A stretch of DNA of 64,000 bases, taken from the NCBI GenBank assembly GCA_002503845.1, contig DASO01000014.1, forward strand, positions 62,993 through 126,992. Reading direction: 5' to 3'. Below are positions 52,559-61,812 of the stretch, one piece after another. The number at the start of each line of letters is the position of its first letter. Within the stretch, counting starts at the first letter, position 1. Below the pieces are notes generated by a model. The model was not told the origin of the DNA. It was given only the letters and a program-made list of their open reading frames with translations, and did no database searches. A program made the translations under genes and the position numbers. This DNA comes from Euryarchaeota archaeon UBA24. Lineage in GTDB: Archaea > Halobacteriota > Halobacteria > Halobacteriales > Hikarchaeaceae.

Positions 52559-54214
52559 ATGATGGATAAAGAAGCTGATCGAATATTCTGGGCAGAAAAA
52601 ATTGCAGATGAGATAGAATATAGAGAGCCAACAGAACCTATAGTTATAAAAGGAGCAGTATCGCCTTCTGGGTCTCCTCACTTGGGGCATTTGAATGAGA
52701 TAATGAGAGGGTACTACGTGGCAGAAATGCTACGAGAAAGGGGTCACAAAGTAAATCAGATATTTACATCGGATGACAAAGATGCCCTGAGAAAACTTCC
52801 AAATGTCTTGGCGGATGAAAACTGGAATCTAGTTGGATTGGGAGATATAGATGCAAAATTACTGGGAGAGAATTTGGGTGTCCCATATTCAGAAATTCCG
52901 AATCCATTTGATAGTGGATATGAGTCGTATGGAGATCATTTTACAGCATTACTACGAGAAAGTACGGAAATGGCGGGAGTTCCAGTTGAATTTGTTTCAA
53001 CAACTAAGATGTACAATGAAGGAATATTTGAAGGGGTAATTCGAGAAGCATTGCAGGATTTACCGCTTGTTCGTGAGATCCTTGGCAAATATCAAAAAAA
53101 CGTTTCGGAAGACTACGTCCCATTCGTTCCTCAATGCGAGAAGTGCCGTAGATTGACAACCGGTGTAAAAAATGTAGATGTAGAGTCACAATTGGTTGAA
53201 TATGAGTGTGAAGGTTTTGCAGATGCAGACGGGGTTCGAGTAAATGGTTGTGGGCATAGGGGGTTTGCAACATTTAGAGAGGGGAAACTCTCCTGGAGAT
53301 TTGAATGGCCCGCTGATTGGAAGATATTAAAAATTGATTTTGAACCATTTGGAAAGGATCATGCCGAAGGCTCATGGCCTAGTGGCCAGGAAATTGCTCG
53401 GAGAATATTTGGGATAGAACCACCAGTTCCGATGGTATATGAGTGGTTTACACTAGGTGGAAAGGCCCTTTCTTCTTCTAAAGGTAATATCGTCACAGTG
53501 AGAGATATGTTTGAGTTAGTTGAACCAGAAATAGTACGTTATTTTTTCGCGAAAAATCCAAATAAACAGAGAGATCTTGATCTTGAGAAAATAGATGTGT
53601 TGGTTGATGAATTTGATGGATTTGAGCAAACATACTACAAAGAAAATGTTCAGAAAACTGCTCAAGTTGTTCCTTCAAGTATATATCCCATAATAATCCG
53701 GGATACAATGATAGAGCGAGTGGGAAAAGAAGATCTCGGAGAATTTAAATCGCGTCGTAGAATACCGTACAGGTTTGCTGCAGTATTGGGAATGACCAAC
53801 GATATTGACTTGCAAATTGGTATGGCAACACGTCGAAAATTGATTGAAGTGGAAATGAGTGATTGGGTCACTTCATTGGCAATTGGGCGTGTCCAAAAGG
53901 GGAGAAAATGGGCGGAGATTCATCAAAATGAATATAACTATAAAATTCTAGGAGAGGTTCCAGACATAGAGATAGATGGAAACGTGGAGCAGGCTTTAGA
54001 AGAATTGGCTTGTTTTGTAGAAGAGGGACATGAGGGCACAGAAATGCAAGAAAAAATTTATGAAATTGCGAAAAGTAACGGAATTGAATTGAGTCAATTT
54101 TTCAAAGTCAACTACAAACTATTTTTTTCCCAGGATAGAGGACCAAGATTGGGACCTCTATTAGCATCTCTTGATCAAGAATTTGTAGTGAGACGGTTGC
54201 GGAGAGAGGGGTAA
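52559..54214 (+). CDS. lysS: lysyl-tRNA synthetase, class I
   Basis: Archaeal class I enzyme charging tRNA-Lys. The HIGH-type motif SPHLGHLNE places HLGH at 41-44, and the KMSKS-type motif is KALSSSK (302-308). A Cys-rich insertion (CEKCRRL and later CGHRG, about 193-240) fits the zinc-containing SC-fold region. The C-terminal anticodon domain is helical. The product is 551 residues. It starts at ATG 52559 (a second ATG follows at once) and is eight bases before the next site-2 protease gene. Confidence 0.95.
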   Translation: MMDKEADRIFWAEKIADEIEYREPTEPIVIKGAVSPSGSPHLGHLNEIMRGYYVAEMLRERGHKVNQIFTSDDKDALRKLPNVLADENWNLVGLGDIDAKLLGENLGVPYSEIPNPFDSGYESYGDHFTALLRESTEMAGVPVEFVSTTKMYNEGIFEGVIREALQDLPLVREILGKYQKNVSEDYVPFVPQCEKCRRLTTGVKNVDVESQLVEYECEGFADADGVRVNGCGHRGFATFREGKLSWRFEWPADWKILKIDFEPFGKDHAEGSWPSGQEIARRIFGIEPPVPMVYEWFTLGGKALSSSKGNIVTVRDMFELVEPEIVRYFFAKNPNKQRDLDLEKIDVLVDEFDGFEQTYYKENVQKTAQVVPSSIYPIIIRDTMIERVGKEDLGEFKSRRRIPYRFAAVLGMTNDIDLQIGMATRRKLIEVEMSDWVTSLAIGRVQKGRKWAEIHQNEYNYKILGEVPDIEIDGNVEQALEELACFVEEGHEGTEMQEKIYEIAKSNGIELSQFFKVNYKLFFSQDRGPRLGPLLASLDQEFVVRRLRREG

Positions 54215-54222
54215 ACAGTCCT

Positions 54223-56010
54223 ATGGAATATTCCATTTGGACTATTTTATGGGGGATTTTAGTTTATTCTATTGTAATAAGAGGGTTAGAACAGAAAGGT
54301 ATCATTCCAAAATACATTAGATCTCAAGGGCCGATACACACAATTCATACAGAGAAGGGGAGGAAACTATTAGAAAAATTGGCAGCTCCAACGGGTTTGT
54401 GGAGAATGTGGGGAAATATAGGGGTTATTGTTGCCAGTTTGATGATGGTTGCTACATTTGTGTTATTGATATCCTCTGCGTTCATGGTAATACAAAATCC
54501 AGCCCCTACTGCGTTGAGCCAGCCTAGGAATGTACTCATAATCCCGGGGGTGAATGAATTTCTTCCGTGGAAAGTTGCTCTAGAAATATTTTTGGGATTA
54601 ATAATAGGACTGATTGTTCATGAAGGAGGACATGGGATAATGTGCAGGGTAGAAAAAATTAAAGTGAAAACAATGGGTTTGGCCTTATTTACAATTCTTC
54701 CTATAGGGGCATTTGTAGAGCCCAATGAAAATAGTCGGAAGAGGGCAAGTCGGACGGGGCAAATAAGAATGTTTTCAGGAGGTGTTGCAAATAATTTTTT
54801 AGTTGCGATAGTATGTTTTTTGTTATTATTTGGCCCAGTTTCAGGAGGGATTGTGATGGAAGAAGGGATAGCAGTTGGAGGTATATTGCCAGGATCTCCG
54901 GCGGATCAAGCTGGCATTATAGAAGGGGATCGAGTGGTAGGGATGGGGAAAGGAGAAATGGTGGAAGAATGGGAAGTTAAGAGGGGGAATTCGGACGAAG
55001 TTTTGAGGACAATCATGGATCGAGAGATTGGCATAATTAGTATGAGCGGGGATGGACCATACAAACATAGAGGGTCGGTGATAGGATATGAGAATAATTT
55101 GTTAATTGAGGGAGTAGAGGTGCAAACAATAAGTGAATTAAAAGAGTTAATTGGAACCAAAGATGTTGTGTTAGTTCAAATAGGAGAAGAAGAAGCACAA
55201 CTCATTCCCATGGGGGCACTGGTGAGCCTTATAGAAGAGGGACCTTGGATGGAGGAGGATGAGACTCAGTGGCCACCTATCGGCCACATAGTGGTCACAG
55301 ATATTAATGGGGTCCGAGTGATAGATGATGAAGGCCTCACAGATTTTTTAAAAGAGAGCGCACCTGGAATGGTTGTGGAAATAAAATATTATGAGTTTCT
55401 AGAAAGTGAAAACAGGTGGGGAAAATCAGAACAGAAAGTTCAATTGGGGAAGCATCCAAATTCGCAAATTGGATCTGGTTTTTTGGGCGTGATTTCATCA
55501 GAAGGGATCAGTGGAATTGAATTTGATGATATAGGAATAGTAGAATATCCAGCAGAAACCTACTTACAAATTTTAGGAGGAGGGGACAAGGGGATGGCAA
55601 ATAATGAACAGGTTTCTTTTGGTTCGAGGATGATGATTGCTTTGCAATTACCGGTACTAAGTGCGACTAGTGCTAATTTTTCGTTTAATTTTGCAGGATT
55701 CACGGCAGATAATACTAATTTTTATTCAGTGGGGAGTTCACTAGAAAAGATGGATTGGGTTGTGTTTAAATTGGCAAATGTTCTTTTTTGGACGGGGTGG
55801 ATAAATTTTAATTTGGGCCTGTTTAATTGCATACCAACGGCTCCATTGGATGGGGGACATATTCTGCGAAAATATGTAGAAATAGTGATCCAGAAAATTT
55901 CAAAAAAAGAACTACCGCAGATAGCTAATTTTGTGTGCAGGGGTGTTAGTGTTATAATGGTCATGTGCCTTGTAGTTGCTATTTTTGGACCATCTATATT
56001 TTCGGGGTGA
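54223..56010 (+). CDS. site-2 protease with PDZ domains
   Basis: Membrane zinc protease of 595 residues. Active-site HEGGH is at 133-137 on a helix, and the third ligand D543 is in IPTAPLDGGH. Between them lies a long external region with at least one PDZ domain (about 205-330, opening GIAVGGILPGSPADQAGIIEGDRVVGMG). A second PDZ-like segment is near 355-400 (ITDING-type strand then LTDFLKESAPG). This architecture matches the haloarchaeal S2P family usually found beside lysS. It is distinct from the second S2P at 49226-50404. Confidence 0.92.
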   Translation: MEYSIWTILWGILVYSIVIRGLEQKGIIPKYIRSQGPIHTIHTEKGRKLLEKLAAPTGLWRMWGNIGVIVASLMMVATFVLLISSAFMVIQNPAPTALSQPRNVLIIPGVNEFLPWKVALEIFLGLIIGLIVHEGGHGIMCRVEKIKVKTMGLALFTILPIGAFVEPNENSRKRASRTGQIRMFSGGVANNFLVAIVCFLLLFGPVSGGIVMEEGIAVGGILPGSPADQAGIIEGDRVVGMGKGEMVEEWEVKRGNSDEVLRTIMDREIGIISMSGDGPYKHRGSVIGYENNLLIEGVEVQTISELKELIGTKDVVLVQIGEEEAQLIPMGALVSLIEEGPWMEEDETQWPPIGHIVVTDINGVRVIDDEGLTDFLKESAPGMVVEIKYYEFLESENRWGKSEQKVQLGKHPNSQIGSGFLGVISSEGISGIEFDDIGIVEYPAETYLQILGGGDKGMANNEQVSFGSRMMIALQLPVLSATSANFSFNFAGFTADNTNFYSVGSSLEKMDWVVFKLANVLFWTGWINFNLGLFNCIPTAPLDGGHILRKYVEIVIQKISKKELPQIANFVCRGVSVIMVMCLVVAIFGPSIFSG

Positions 56011-56078
56011 AATTTAAAAGATCAATTTTGGTGGAAGAATGGTTTTTGGCTGTTGCCGAGAGATAAGTAAGCAGAATA

Positions 56079-57086
56079 ATGAGATTTAGTGTCGGGTTAT
56101 TAAATGAATATGATCCAAACGAATTGGTAAGGGTAGCAAAGATAGTGGATGGGGATAAAAAATATAAAAATCTCTTTATTGCGGATGAACGATTATACAA
56201 AAACACATATGCGCAAATGGCTATTGTGGCCGATGCCACTAGGAGAGTTGGGATTGGGACGGGAGTGACAAATCCGTATACACGACACCCCACATTAACG
56301 GCTGCTGCTATCTCTACCATATCAGAAATATCAGGGGGAAGGGCCATATTAGGATTGGGTGCTGGATCCCCCATGGTGCTTAATCCACTTGGGATTTCAC
56401 AAACTCAACCCATTGAAACTGTGTGTGCTGCGACTGATGCCATTAAGGAGTTAATAGAAGGGAAAGATGTTACAATGAAATCGGATGTGTTTTCAATGGA
56501 AAATGCCAGACTAAATTTTGTTTCGGGAGATAGAATTCCAATTTACATTGCAGGAAGGGGTCCAAGAATTTTATCGCTAGCTGGGAAAATGGGAGATGGT
56601 GTGATTGCTGGTGCGGGTTTGGCTTCGGTTGCGGGAATGGAATATGCGAGAGAGCATATTCAAAAAGGAGCGGAGGATTCGAACAGGGATTTCGATGATT
56701 TGGACATTATATGTTGGGCGTTTTTATCAATTGCTGATGAAAGGGATACGGCTTTAGATTCTGTTGCGGAAATAATCGCCAGGATAGTGAAGGCAGTTCC
56801 ATTGAAAACGTTAGAATCGATTGGGATTCCGAAAAAAGATGCAGAAAAGGTGAAACGAATGAATGATATTGATTTGTTGAAATTAAAAGAAATTAGAAAA
56901 ATTTTAACTGATGGAATAGTTGAACAATTTGCAATTGTGGGGACTTCCGAAGAATGCCAGTCCCACATAGAGCAATTGATTGAATCGGGGGTGAAGCACA
57001 TTGCAGGACTTCCTTTTGAGAATCGATCGTATAGAACGGAGGAGATGATAGAAAAATTTTCGGAAGAGGTCATACAGAATTTCTAA
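56079..57086 (+). CDS. luciferase-like (LLM) F420/flavin-dependent oxidoreductase
   Basis: TIM-barrel luciferase-like monooxygenase family protein of 335 residues, in the group often labelled methylenetetrahydromethanopterin reductase-like. GIGTGVTNPYTRHPTLTAAAISTISEISGGRAILGLGAG (58-96, read in segments) is the cofactor-binding region. IPIYIAGRGPRILSLAGKMGDGVIAGAG is the second signature. F420 use is likely because F420 synthesis genes are present. It differs in its opening from haloarchaeal Mer, so the methanopterin assignment is uncertain. It is coupled to the next gene by TAATG. Confidence 0.83.
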   Translation: MRFSVGLLNEYDPNELVRVAKIVDGDKKYKNLFIADERLYKNTYAQMAIVADATRRVGIGTGVTNPYTRHPTLTAAAISTISEISGGRAILGLGAGSPMVLNPLGISQTQPIETVCAATDAIKELIEGKDVTMKSDVFSMENARLNFVSGDRIPIYIAGRGPRILSLAGKMGDGVIAGAGLASVAGMEYAREHIQKGAEDSNRDFDDLDIICWAFLSIADERDTALDSVAEIIARIVKAVPLKTLESIGIPKKDAEKVKRMNDIDLLKLKEIRKILTDGIVEQFAIVGTSEECQSHIEQLIESGVKHIAGLPFENRSYRTEEMIEKFSEEVIQNF

Positions 57087-58321
57087 TGACAACATATATT
57101 ATCGGATTGAAATGTGTATTCTGCGGCGAGGAATATGCAGATCAACCTATGTTCGAAGGTTGCCCTAGTTGTAAAACTAAAGAATTTGTATCAAATGTGG
57201 TTCCAATATACGATTACGATAAGATTGCAAAAATAATTTCTCGAAAGTCATTTGAGAATTATAAGGATATGTGGTCATATGCGGAGTTTCTTCCGGTTGA
57301 TATCAAATATGCAGTCACACTAGGAGAAGGGGGAACTCCATTGGTAGAGTGCCCTACTTTGGGGGATGGGGATGGTATAAAATTATATATTAAAGACGAA
57401 AGTCAAAATCCAACGTGGTCGTTTAAGGATCGTCTTTGTTCTGTTGCGGTATCTAAAGCTGTTGAGATTGGTGCAAAAAAGATAACAATTGCATCTACAG
57501 GAAATCATGGTGCATCTACCGCGGCTTATGCGGGTAGAGCAAGTTTGGATAGTGTAGTATTTACGTTGGAATCAGTTCCTGAGACGATGAAAATTCAAAT
57601 AGGAGCATATGGGGCAAAAATTTTGGCTACGAAAGAGCCAAAAGATCGTTGGGTATTGATGAAAGAATGCATTGATAAATTTCAATGGTATCCAACTGGG
57701 AATTATATGGACCCTCCCGTTGGAAGTAATTTTTATGGGATTGAAGGATACAAAACAATTGCATATGAAATTTGTGCCCAATTGGGATGGAATGTTCCAG
57801 AATGGGTGGTCCAACCCACAGCCTATGGAGATGGATTAAGTGGAATTTGGAGAGGATTCAAAGACTTGTATGAATTGGAATTAATAGACAAACTCCCGAG
57901 GATGGTTGCAGTAGAACCGTTTGGTTCTTTGAAGAAAACACTAGATACAGAAGATCATATAATTAAATCTGTGGAGATGGAACCTACGATAGCATTTTCT
58001 ATTGGGACTAGTATTAGCACATACCAAGGTCTAGCTACTTTAAGAGAATCGAATGGTTTGGCCGTTTTATCAGAGGATGAAGAGATTAAAAGATTGCAAC
58101 AAACAGTGGGGGAAAAAGTTGGAATTTATGCGGAAGCTGCTGCAATTGCTTCGATCTTGGGAGTTGAACGTCTGAAAGAAGAAGGAGAAATTAAAGAGGG
58201 GGAAACGGTTGTTTCTATATCAACTTCGAGTGGATTAAAAGATGCCAAGATGACAGGGGAAAGAATGGGAGATGTCCCGGTAGTAAATGCAAAAATAGAA
58301 TCTATTTTAAAGTATATATAA
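57086..58321 (+). CDS. threonine synthase-like PLP-dependent enzyme
   Basis: Fold-type II PLP enzyme of 411 residues. An N-terminal zinc ribbon has C10/C13 and C26/C29. The PLP lysine is K114 in NPTWSFKDR. STGNHGASTAAYAGR (about 136-150) is the phosphate-cofactor loop, and STSSGLKDAK closes the active site. True threonine synthase is possible, but many archaeal homologues act on other beta- or gamma-substituted amino acids. Its start shares a base with the luciferase-like stop, so the two enzymes are translationally coupled, an unusual partner for threonine synthesis. Confidence 0.85.
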   Translation: MTTYIIGLKCVFCGEEYADQPMFEGCPSCKTKEFVSNVVPIYDYDKIAKIISRKSFENYKDMWSYAEFLPVDIKYAVTLGEGGTPLVECPTLGDGDGIKLYIKDESQNPTWSFKDRLCSVAVSKAVEIGAKKITIASTGNHGASTAAYAGRASLDSVVFTLESVPETMKIQIGAYGAKILATKEPKDRWVLMKECIDKFQWYPTGNYMDPPVGSNFYGIEGYKTIAYEICAQLGWNVPEWVVQPTAYGDGLSGIWRGFKDLYELELIDKLPRMVAVEPFGSLKKTLDTEDHIIKSVEMEPTIAFSIGTSISTYQGLATLRESNGLAVLSEDEEIKRLQQTVGEKVGIYAEAAAIASILGVERLKEEGEIKEGETVVSISTSSGLKDAKMTGERMGDVPVVNAKIESILKYI

Positions 58322-58342
58322 AATGAACATATGATATAAGAA

Positions 58343-59518
58343 TTAGATTATTAAAAGATCGGGGTGGCAATGGGAGAATCGTTTGGCCCCGTTCGAGGTT
58401 ATGTGGACTTCGTCTTCGACTTGTATTCCGGCCGTGCCTAACTCATAATAAGGAGGTTCTATGCACAAAACCATTCCAGACTTCAAAGTTCCCATGCCAG
58501 GTGAAATTGTTGGGTGATCATATACATCGATCCCAATCCCGTGGCCAACATGGTTACGGTCGAATGTTGGAAACAGGTCAGGCCCATGTTCATTGACGTA
58601 GTCGATCACGCCATTGAAAATTATATCAGTTGAAACTCCATCACAGAGTAGATCGATTCCATGGTCCATTGATCCATTAAGAACTTCATATTTTCTCTGG
58701 AGAATGGGATCGGGTTCTCCGAATGAAAAGGTTCTCGCTATGTCAGAAGAATAGTTGGAGTACGTGCACCCTACATCGAATCGGATTAAGTCCCCATATT
58801 GGAGTGTACGGGTCCCAGGAACAGCGTGTGGATATGCCCCATGAGAACCAAACCCAATAGCAGTGAAAAGAGGATATGCCCCTTGAGAAATGAGTTCGGA
58901 CTCATAACTTCTTGCTAGATCGTGTTCAGCCATGCCGAATTCAACTGTTTTAATTGCGTTTTCAATAGCATTTTGGTTTATTTCTACTGCTTGTTTTAAA
59001 CATTTGACCTCACCTTTATTTTTTATTTGTCGTAGATCAGAGAGTAGATCATCTGCAGCTTCGATTTTGGGGGCTATTCTTTTTCGAATCTCATCGAACT
59101 CGGTGAATGAAAATCCACTTGTTTCTATGGCGATTTTACTAGAAGTGAGTGGAAGAGAATTAATTGCAGAGAGGAGAGCAGAGATTGGACTTTCAAAGTT
59201 ATTTTCATTTTTAATAGTTTGTACGGTGCGGTCAGAGGGAGAAATATCAGTTCCTTCGTAGAGGAAAAAATTGCCATAAGTGTATATGGAATTATAAGGT
59301 ATGTTGGCATCAACAATTATGCTAGCATCAACGGCAGGTAAAACTATAATGGGATTAGATAGATCGGTTTGCCAAATTGCAAATGCTTTCTGTCCGAGTA
59401 AACGTTGGGTGAGACTTTCTAGGCCTGAAAGGTAGAAAACATTTTGAGGAGAAGAGGCGACGAGTATATCCAGGCCGTTTTCTAGTAGAGCTTCTCGTAT
59501 TCGGGTACTAGAGATCAT
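58343..59518 (-). CDS. M24 family aminopeptidase (Xaa-Pro peptidase-like)
   Basis: Dinuclear metallopeptidase with pita-bread fold, 391 residues. An N-terminal creatinase-like domain (1-165) is followed by the catalytic domain. Metal ligands by motif are D248 (RFDVG), D259 (SSDIARTF), H326 (VGHGIG), E354 (IEPPYY) and E368 (VEDEV). It probably cleaves Xaa-Pro dipeptides or similar. It is convergent with the threonine synthase-like gene and divergent from the ASST-like gene. Confidence 0.92.
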   Translation of the reverse strand: MISSTRIREALLENGLDILVASSPQNVFYLSGLESLTQRLLGQKAFAIWQTDLSNPIIVLPAVDASIIVDANIPYNSIYTYGNFFLYEGTDISPSDRTVQTIKNENNFESPISALLSAINSLPLTSSKIAIETSGFSFTEFDEIRKRIAPKIEAADDLLSDLRQIKNKGEVKCLKQAVEINQNAIENAIKTVEFGMAEHDLARSYESELISQGAYPLFTAIGFGSHGAYPHAVPGTRTLQYGDLIRFDVGCTYSNYSSDIARTFSFGEPDPILQRKYEVLNGSMDHGIDLLCDGVSTDIIFNGVIDYVNEHGPDLFPTFDRNHVGHGIGIDVYDHPTISPGMGTLKSGMVLCIEPPYYELGTAGIQVEDEVHITSNGAKRFSHCHPDLLII

Positions 59519-59590
59519 AAGGGCAACTTAGTCATTGAAGCACATGAAATGTGTAGTTGGAAGAAATAAATCATGATAAATACAGATCAA

Positions 59591-59600
59591 AAGATATTTT
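59591..59600 (+). promoter_or_regulatory. TATA-like element before the ASST-like gene
   Basis: AAGATATTTT lies 20-29 bases before ATG 59620, matching leaderless archaeal promoter spacing. It supports ATG 59620 over the upstream in-frame TTG at 59557, which would place this element inside the gene. Confidence 0.4.
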
Positions 59601-59619
59601 AGTAGTTGCAGTGCCTCGT

Positions 59620-60978
59620 ATGATAATGGACTGGGATGATAGAGGAGGGTTGGTAATAATAGCAGGCGTTGTCTTGTTTATTTTAGTCATAGCGACAAGT
59701 TTTGCATTTGCTCCAGTAATGGGGATAGATTCGGAGCAGGAAAAGATGACCTTAGTGGGGTCCCAGGGGGGAGGACCGGGGTGGCATGAATATGGTAGTA
59801 TATATCTATTGGAAGGCGGGGAACAAATATGGCGTGAGGCAAGTGCTAGTAGCTATTTTGATGTAACAGTATTAGAAAATGGAGATGTGTTAGTAGGATT
59901 TATGAATAGTGGGTATTCTAATTGTGAATTGAGTTCGGGGGAGTGCGTTCGGACTGGGTTTAGAATCATAGCGGGGGGAGAAGATCCCAAAGTAGTTGAA
60001 GAGTATAGCTTTGAAGTGAGAACTGGAAAGGATAGTGAAGTTCACGCAGTCAGCATGCTTCCTTCGGGAGAATTTTTGATATCGGATATGGATCGGGAGC
60101 GCATATTTACAGTGAAAGGGGGAGAAGTTATCTGGAGTTGGGAAGCCAGAGAATTGTACGATGAGCCAAAAGATCCTACAAAACGTGATTGGCTCCACAT
60201 AAATGATGTGGATGTAATAGGAGAGGACAGATATCTAGTTTCAGTGCGAAATGCTAATCAAATTTTGATAATTGATAGAAATGAAGGAGTGGTTGAAATT
60301 ATAAATAAGGATTATGATGATAGTGATGATGTTAGTTGCAAGAGGATGGGTGCACTAGAAGATACAGATGGAGATGGGAACATACGATGTGGAGATCCAA
60401 GTATACTTAATCACCAGCATAATCCCCAGTGGTTAGGTGAAGGAAAAATATTGGTTGCAGATAGTGACAATGATAGGATTGTGGAGTTGCACAGGGGTGT
60501 GAGTGGGAAGTGGGAACCAGTGTGGGCACTTTATGAAGCAGGAGGAATTGATCTAAATTGGCCTAGAGATGCGGACAAACTACCTAGTGGGAATATATTG
60601 ATTACAGATACATTGAACAAGCGGATCATAGAAGTAGATCCGCAGGGAAAAATTGTGTGGGGAGTTTGGACCCAATTCATACCATATGAAGCGGATCGTT
60701 TGCCATATGGAGAGATAAATGGAATAGATGATATGAGAGAATCTAATCAGATTGAATGGGGTGGAGTTGGGTTGGAAAATAATGTAAAAAATTCGAAGGA
60801 AATTGGAGAGATAGGATCAAGAGATTCGGGAGTTCCTATAATTTCAGATTTATTGTTTATAACGAGAGTTTTGTTACCTGAAATTCCATATTGGTTTAAA
60901 GAGTTACAATTAATTGCTACAATCATATCAGTAACCATGGTGAGTATCGGGTGGAAAATGTGGAGACGGTCGGGATGA
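59620..60978 (+). CDS. arylsulfotransferase (ASST)-like membrane-anchored beta-propeller
   Basis: A 452-residue protein. The N-terminal helix (about 10-32) is a signal anchor, and a C-terminal hydrophobic segment lies near 425-443. Between them is a beta-propeller with repeats of the form LPSGEFLISDMDRERIF, GEGKILVADSDNDRIVEL and LPSGNILITDTLNKRIIEVD. H193 (DWLHINDVDV) and H265/H267 (NHQHNPQW) match conserved His of haloarchaeal ASST-like proteins. A Ca-binding-type loop DTDGDGNIRCGD spans 248-259. Sulfotransfer activity is not assured; it may be an NHL-type binding propeller. ATG 59626 is an alternative start. Confidence 0.75.
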   Translation: MIMDWDDRGGLVIIAGVVLFILVIATSFAFAPVMGIDSEQEKMTLVGSQGGGPGWHEYGSIYLLEGGEQIWREASASSYFDVTVLENGDVLVGFMNSGYSNCELSSGECVRTGFRIIAGGEDPKVVEEYSFEVRTGKDSEVHAVSMLPSGEFLISDMDRERIFTVKGGEVIWSWEARELYDEPKDPTKRDWLHINDVDVIGEDRYLVSVRNANQILIIDRNEGVVEIINKDYDDSDDVSCKRMGALEDTDGDGNIRCGDPSILNHQHNPQWLGEGKILVADSDNDRIVELHRGVSGKWEPVWALYEAGGIDLNWPRDADKLPSGNILITDTLNKRIIEVDPQGKIVWGVWTQFIPYEADRLPYGEINGIDDMRESNQIEWGGVGLENNVKNSKEIGEIGSRDSGVPIISDLLFITRVLLPEIPYWFKELQLIATIISVTMVSIGWKMWRRSG

Positions 60979-60990
60979 GAAAAGATATTT

Positions 60991-61752
60991 TTAGTTTTGA
61001 TTACGTGCAGAAGAAATAGATTTTGCGATCATTCCCGCTTGGGCACCTGCAACAAAGCCAGCGTCGATATTTACAGTAGAGAGTACTGCGCATGATTGGA
61101 GCATACTAGTTAAAGCTGCCTCCCCCGACCCACCAAGGCCATAACCTGTTGAAACGGGTAATCCGATAACAGGGGTATCCACAAGTCCAGCAACTAGAGA
61201 GGGTAAGGTTCCTTCTCGCCCTGCTGCAACGATTGCCACATCTGCTGATCTGATGAGTTCGAGTTGGTCGAGTAATCTATGGAGACCTGCAACTCCGACA
61301 TCTCTTATTTGAACTATGTTTGCACCCATTTCAGAAGCAATAATAGCAGCTTCATCGGCAATGGGACGGTCGCTAGTTCCTGCAGTGACTATTGCAATAG
61401 TCGCGTCCAGAACTGGTGGTTCAAAATCAGGGGTCTTCGCCACAGTTATTCGGGGGTGGGAATGGGATTTTATTTCTACAGATTTTGGGAGATTTTTTTG
61501 AATAGCTTCTTGAATTTGAGGAGTGGTTCTAGTGATGATGGCCCGTCCTGTAGTTTCGACTGCTATGGAAGCCAAAGTTACTATTTCGTCTATGGTTTTT
61601 CCATCGCAAAGTATACCTTCAGGTATACCGTGTCTGTGTTCTCTGGCTGCGTCAAATCTACCAGCTTCACTGGTGACATAACCTAAGAGTTTTGCTTCTG
61701 CTTCTGTGATGCTTATTTTCCCATCTGAAAGCTCTTGAAGCACGTCGCGCAT
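60991..61752 (-). CDS. larB: LarB, nickel-pincer cofactor biosynthesis / AIR-carboxylase-like protein
   Basis: Carboxylates and hydrolyses nicotinic acid adenine dinucleotide in synthesis of the nickel-pincer nucleotide of lactate racemase. The PurE-like domain shows IAIVTAGTSDRPIADEAA, VGVAGLHRLL, VAAGREGTLPSLVAGL and STGYGLGGSGEAAL. The N-terminal extension AREHRHGIPEGILCDGKT is specific to LarB. The product is 253 residues. larC, larE and larA are not in the window, as is common in archaea where larB stands alone. It is 60 bases downstream of the helicase gene. Confidence 0.92.
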   Translation of the reverse strand: MRDVLQELSDGKISITEAEAKLLGYVTSEAGRFDAAREHRHGIPEGILCDGKTIDEIVTLASIAVETTGRAIITRTTPQIQEAIQKNLPKSVEIKSHSHPRITVAKTPDFEPPVLDATIAIVTAGTSDRPIADEAAIIASEMGANIVQIRDVGVAGLHRLLDQLELIRSADVAIVAAGREGTLPSLVAGLVDTPVIGLPVSTGYGLGGSGEAALTSMLQSCAVLSTVNIDAGFVAGAQAGMIAKSISSARNQN

Positions 61753-61812
61753 GAATGAATAAAAGAGTGCGTGATACTCGTAATTACCGTTTTGTATTTT
61801 GTGTTAAAATGG

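Noticed and set aside
59557..59619. TTG 59557 as the start of the ASST-like gene
   Set aside because: The added residues are polar and unlike a signal region, and a TATA-like element lies inside them with correct spacing to ATG 59620.
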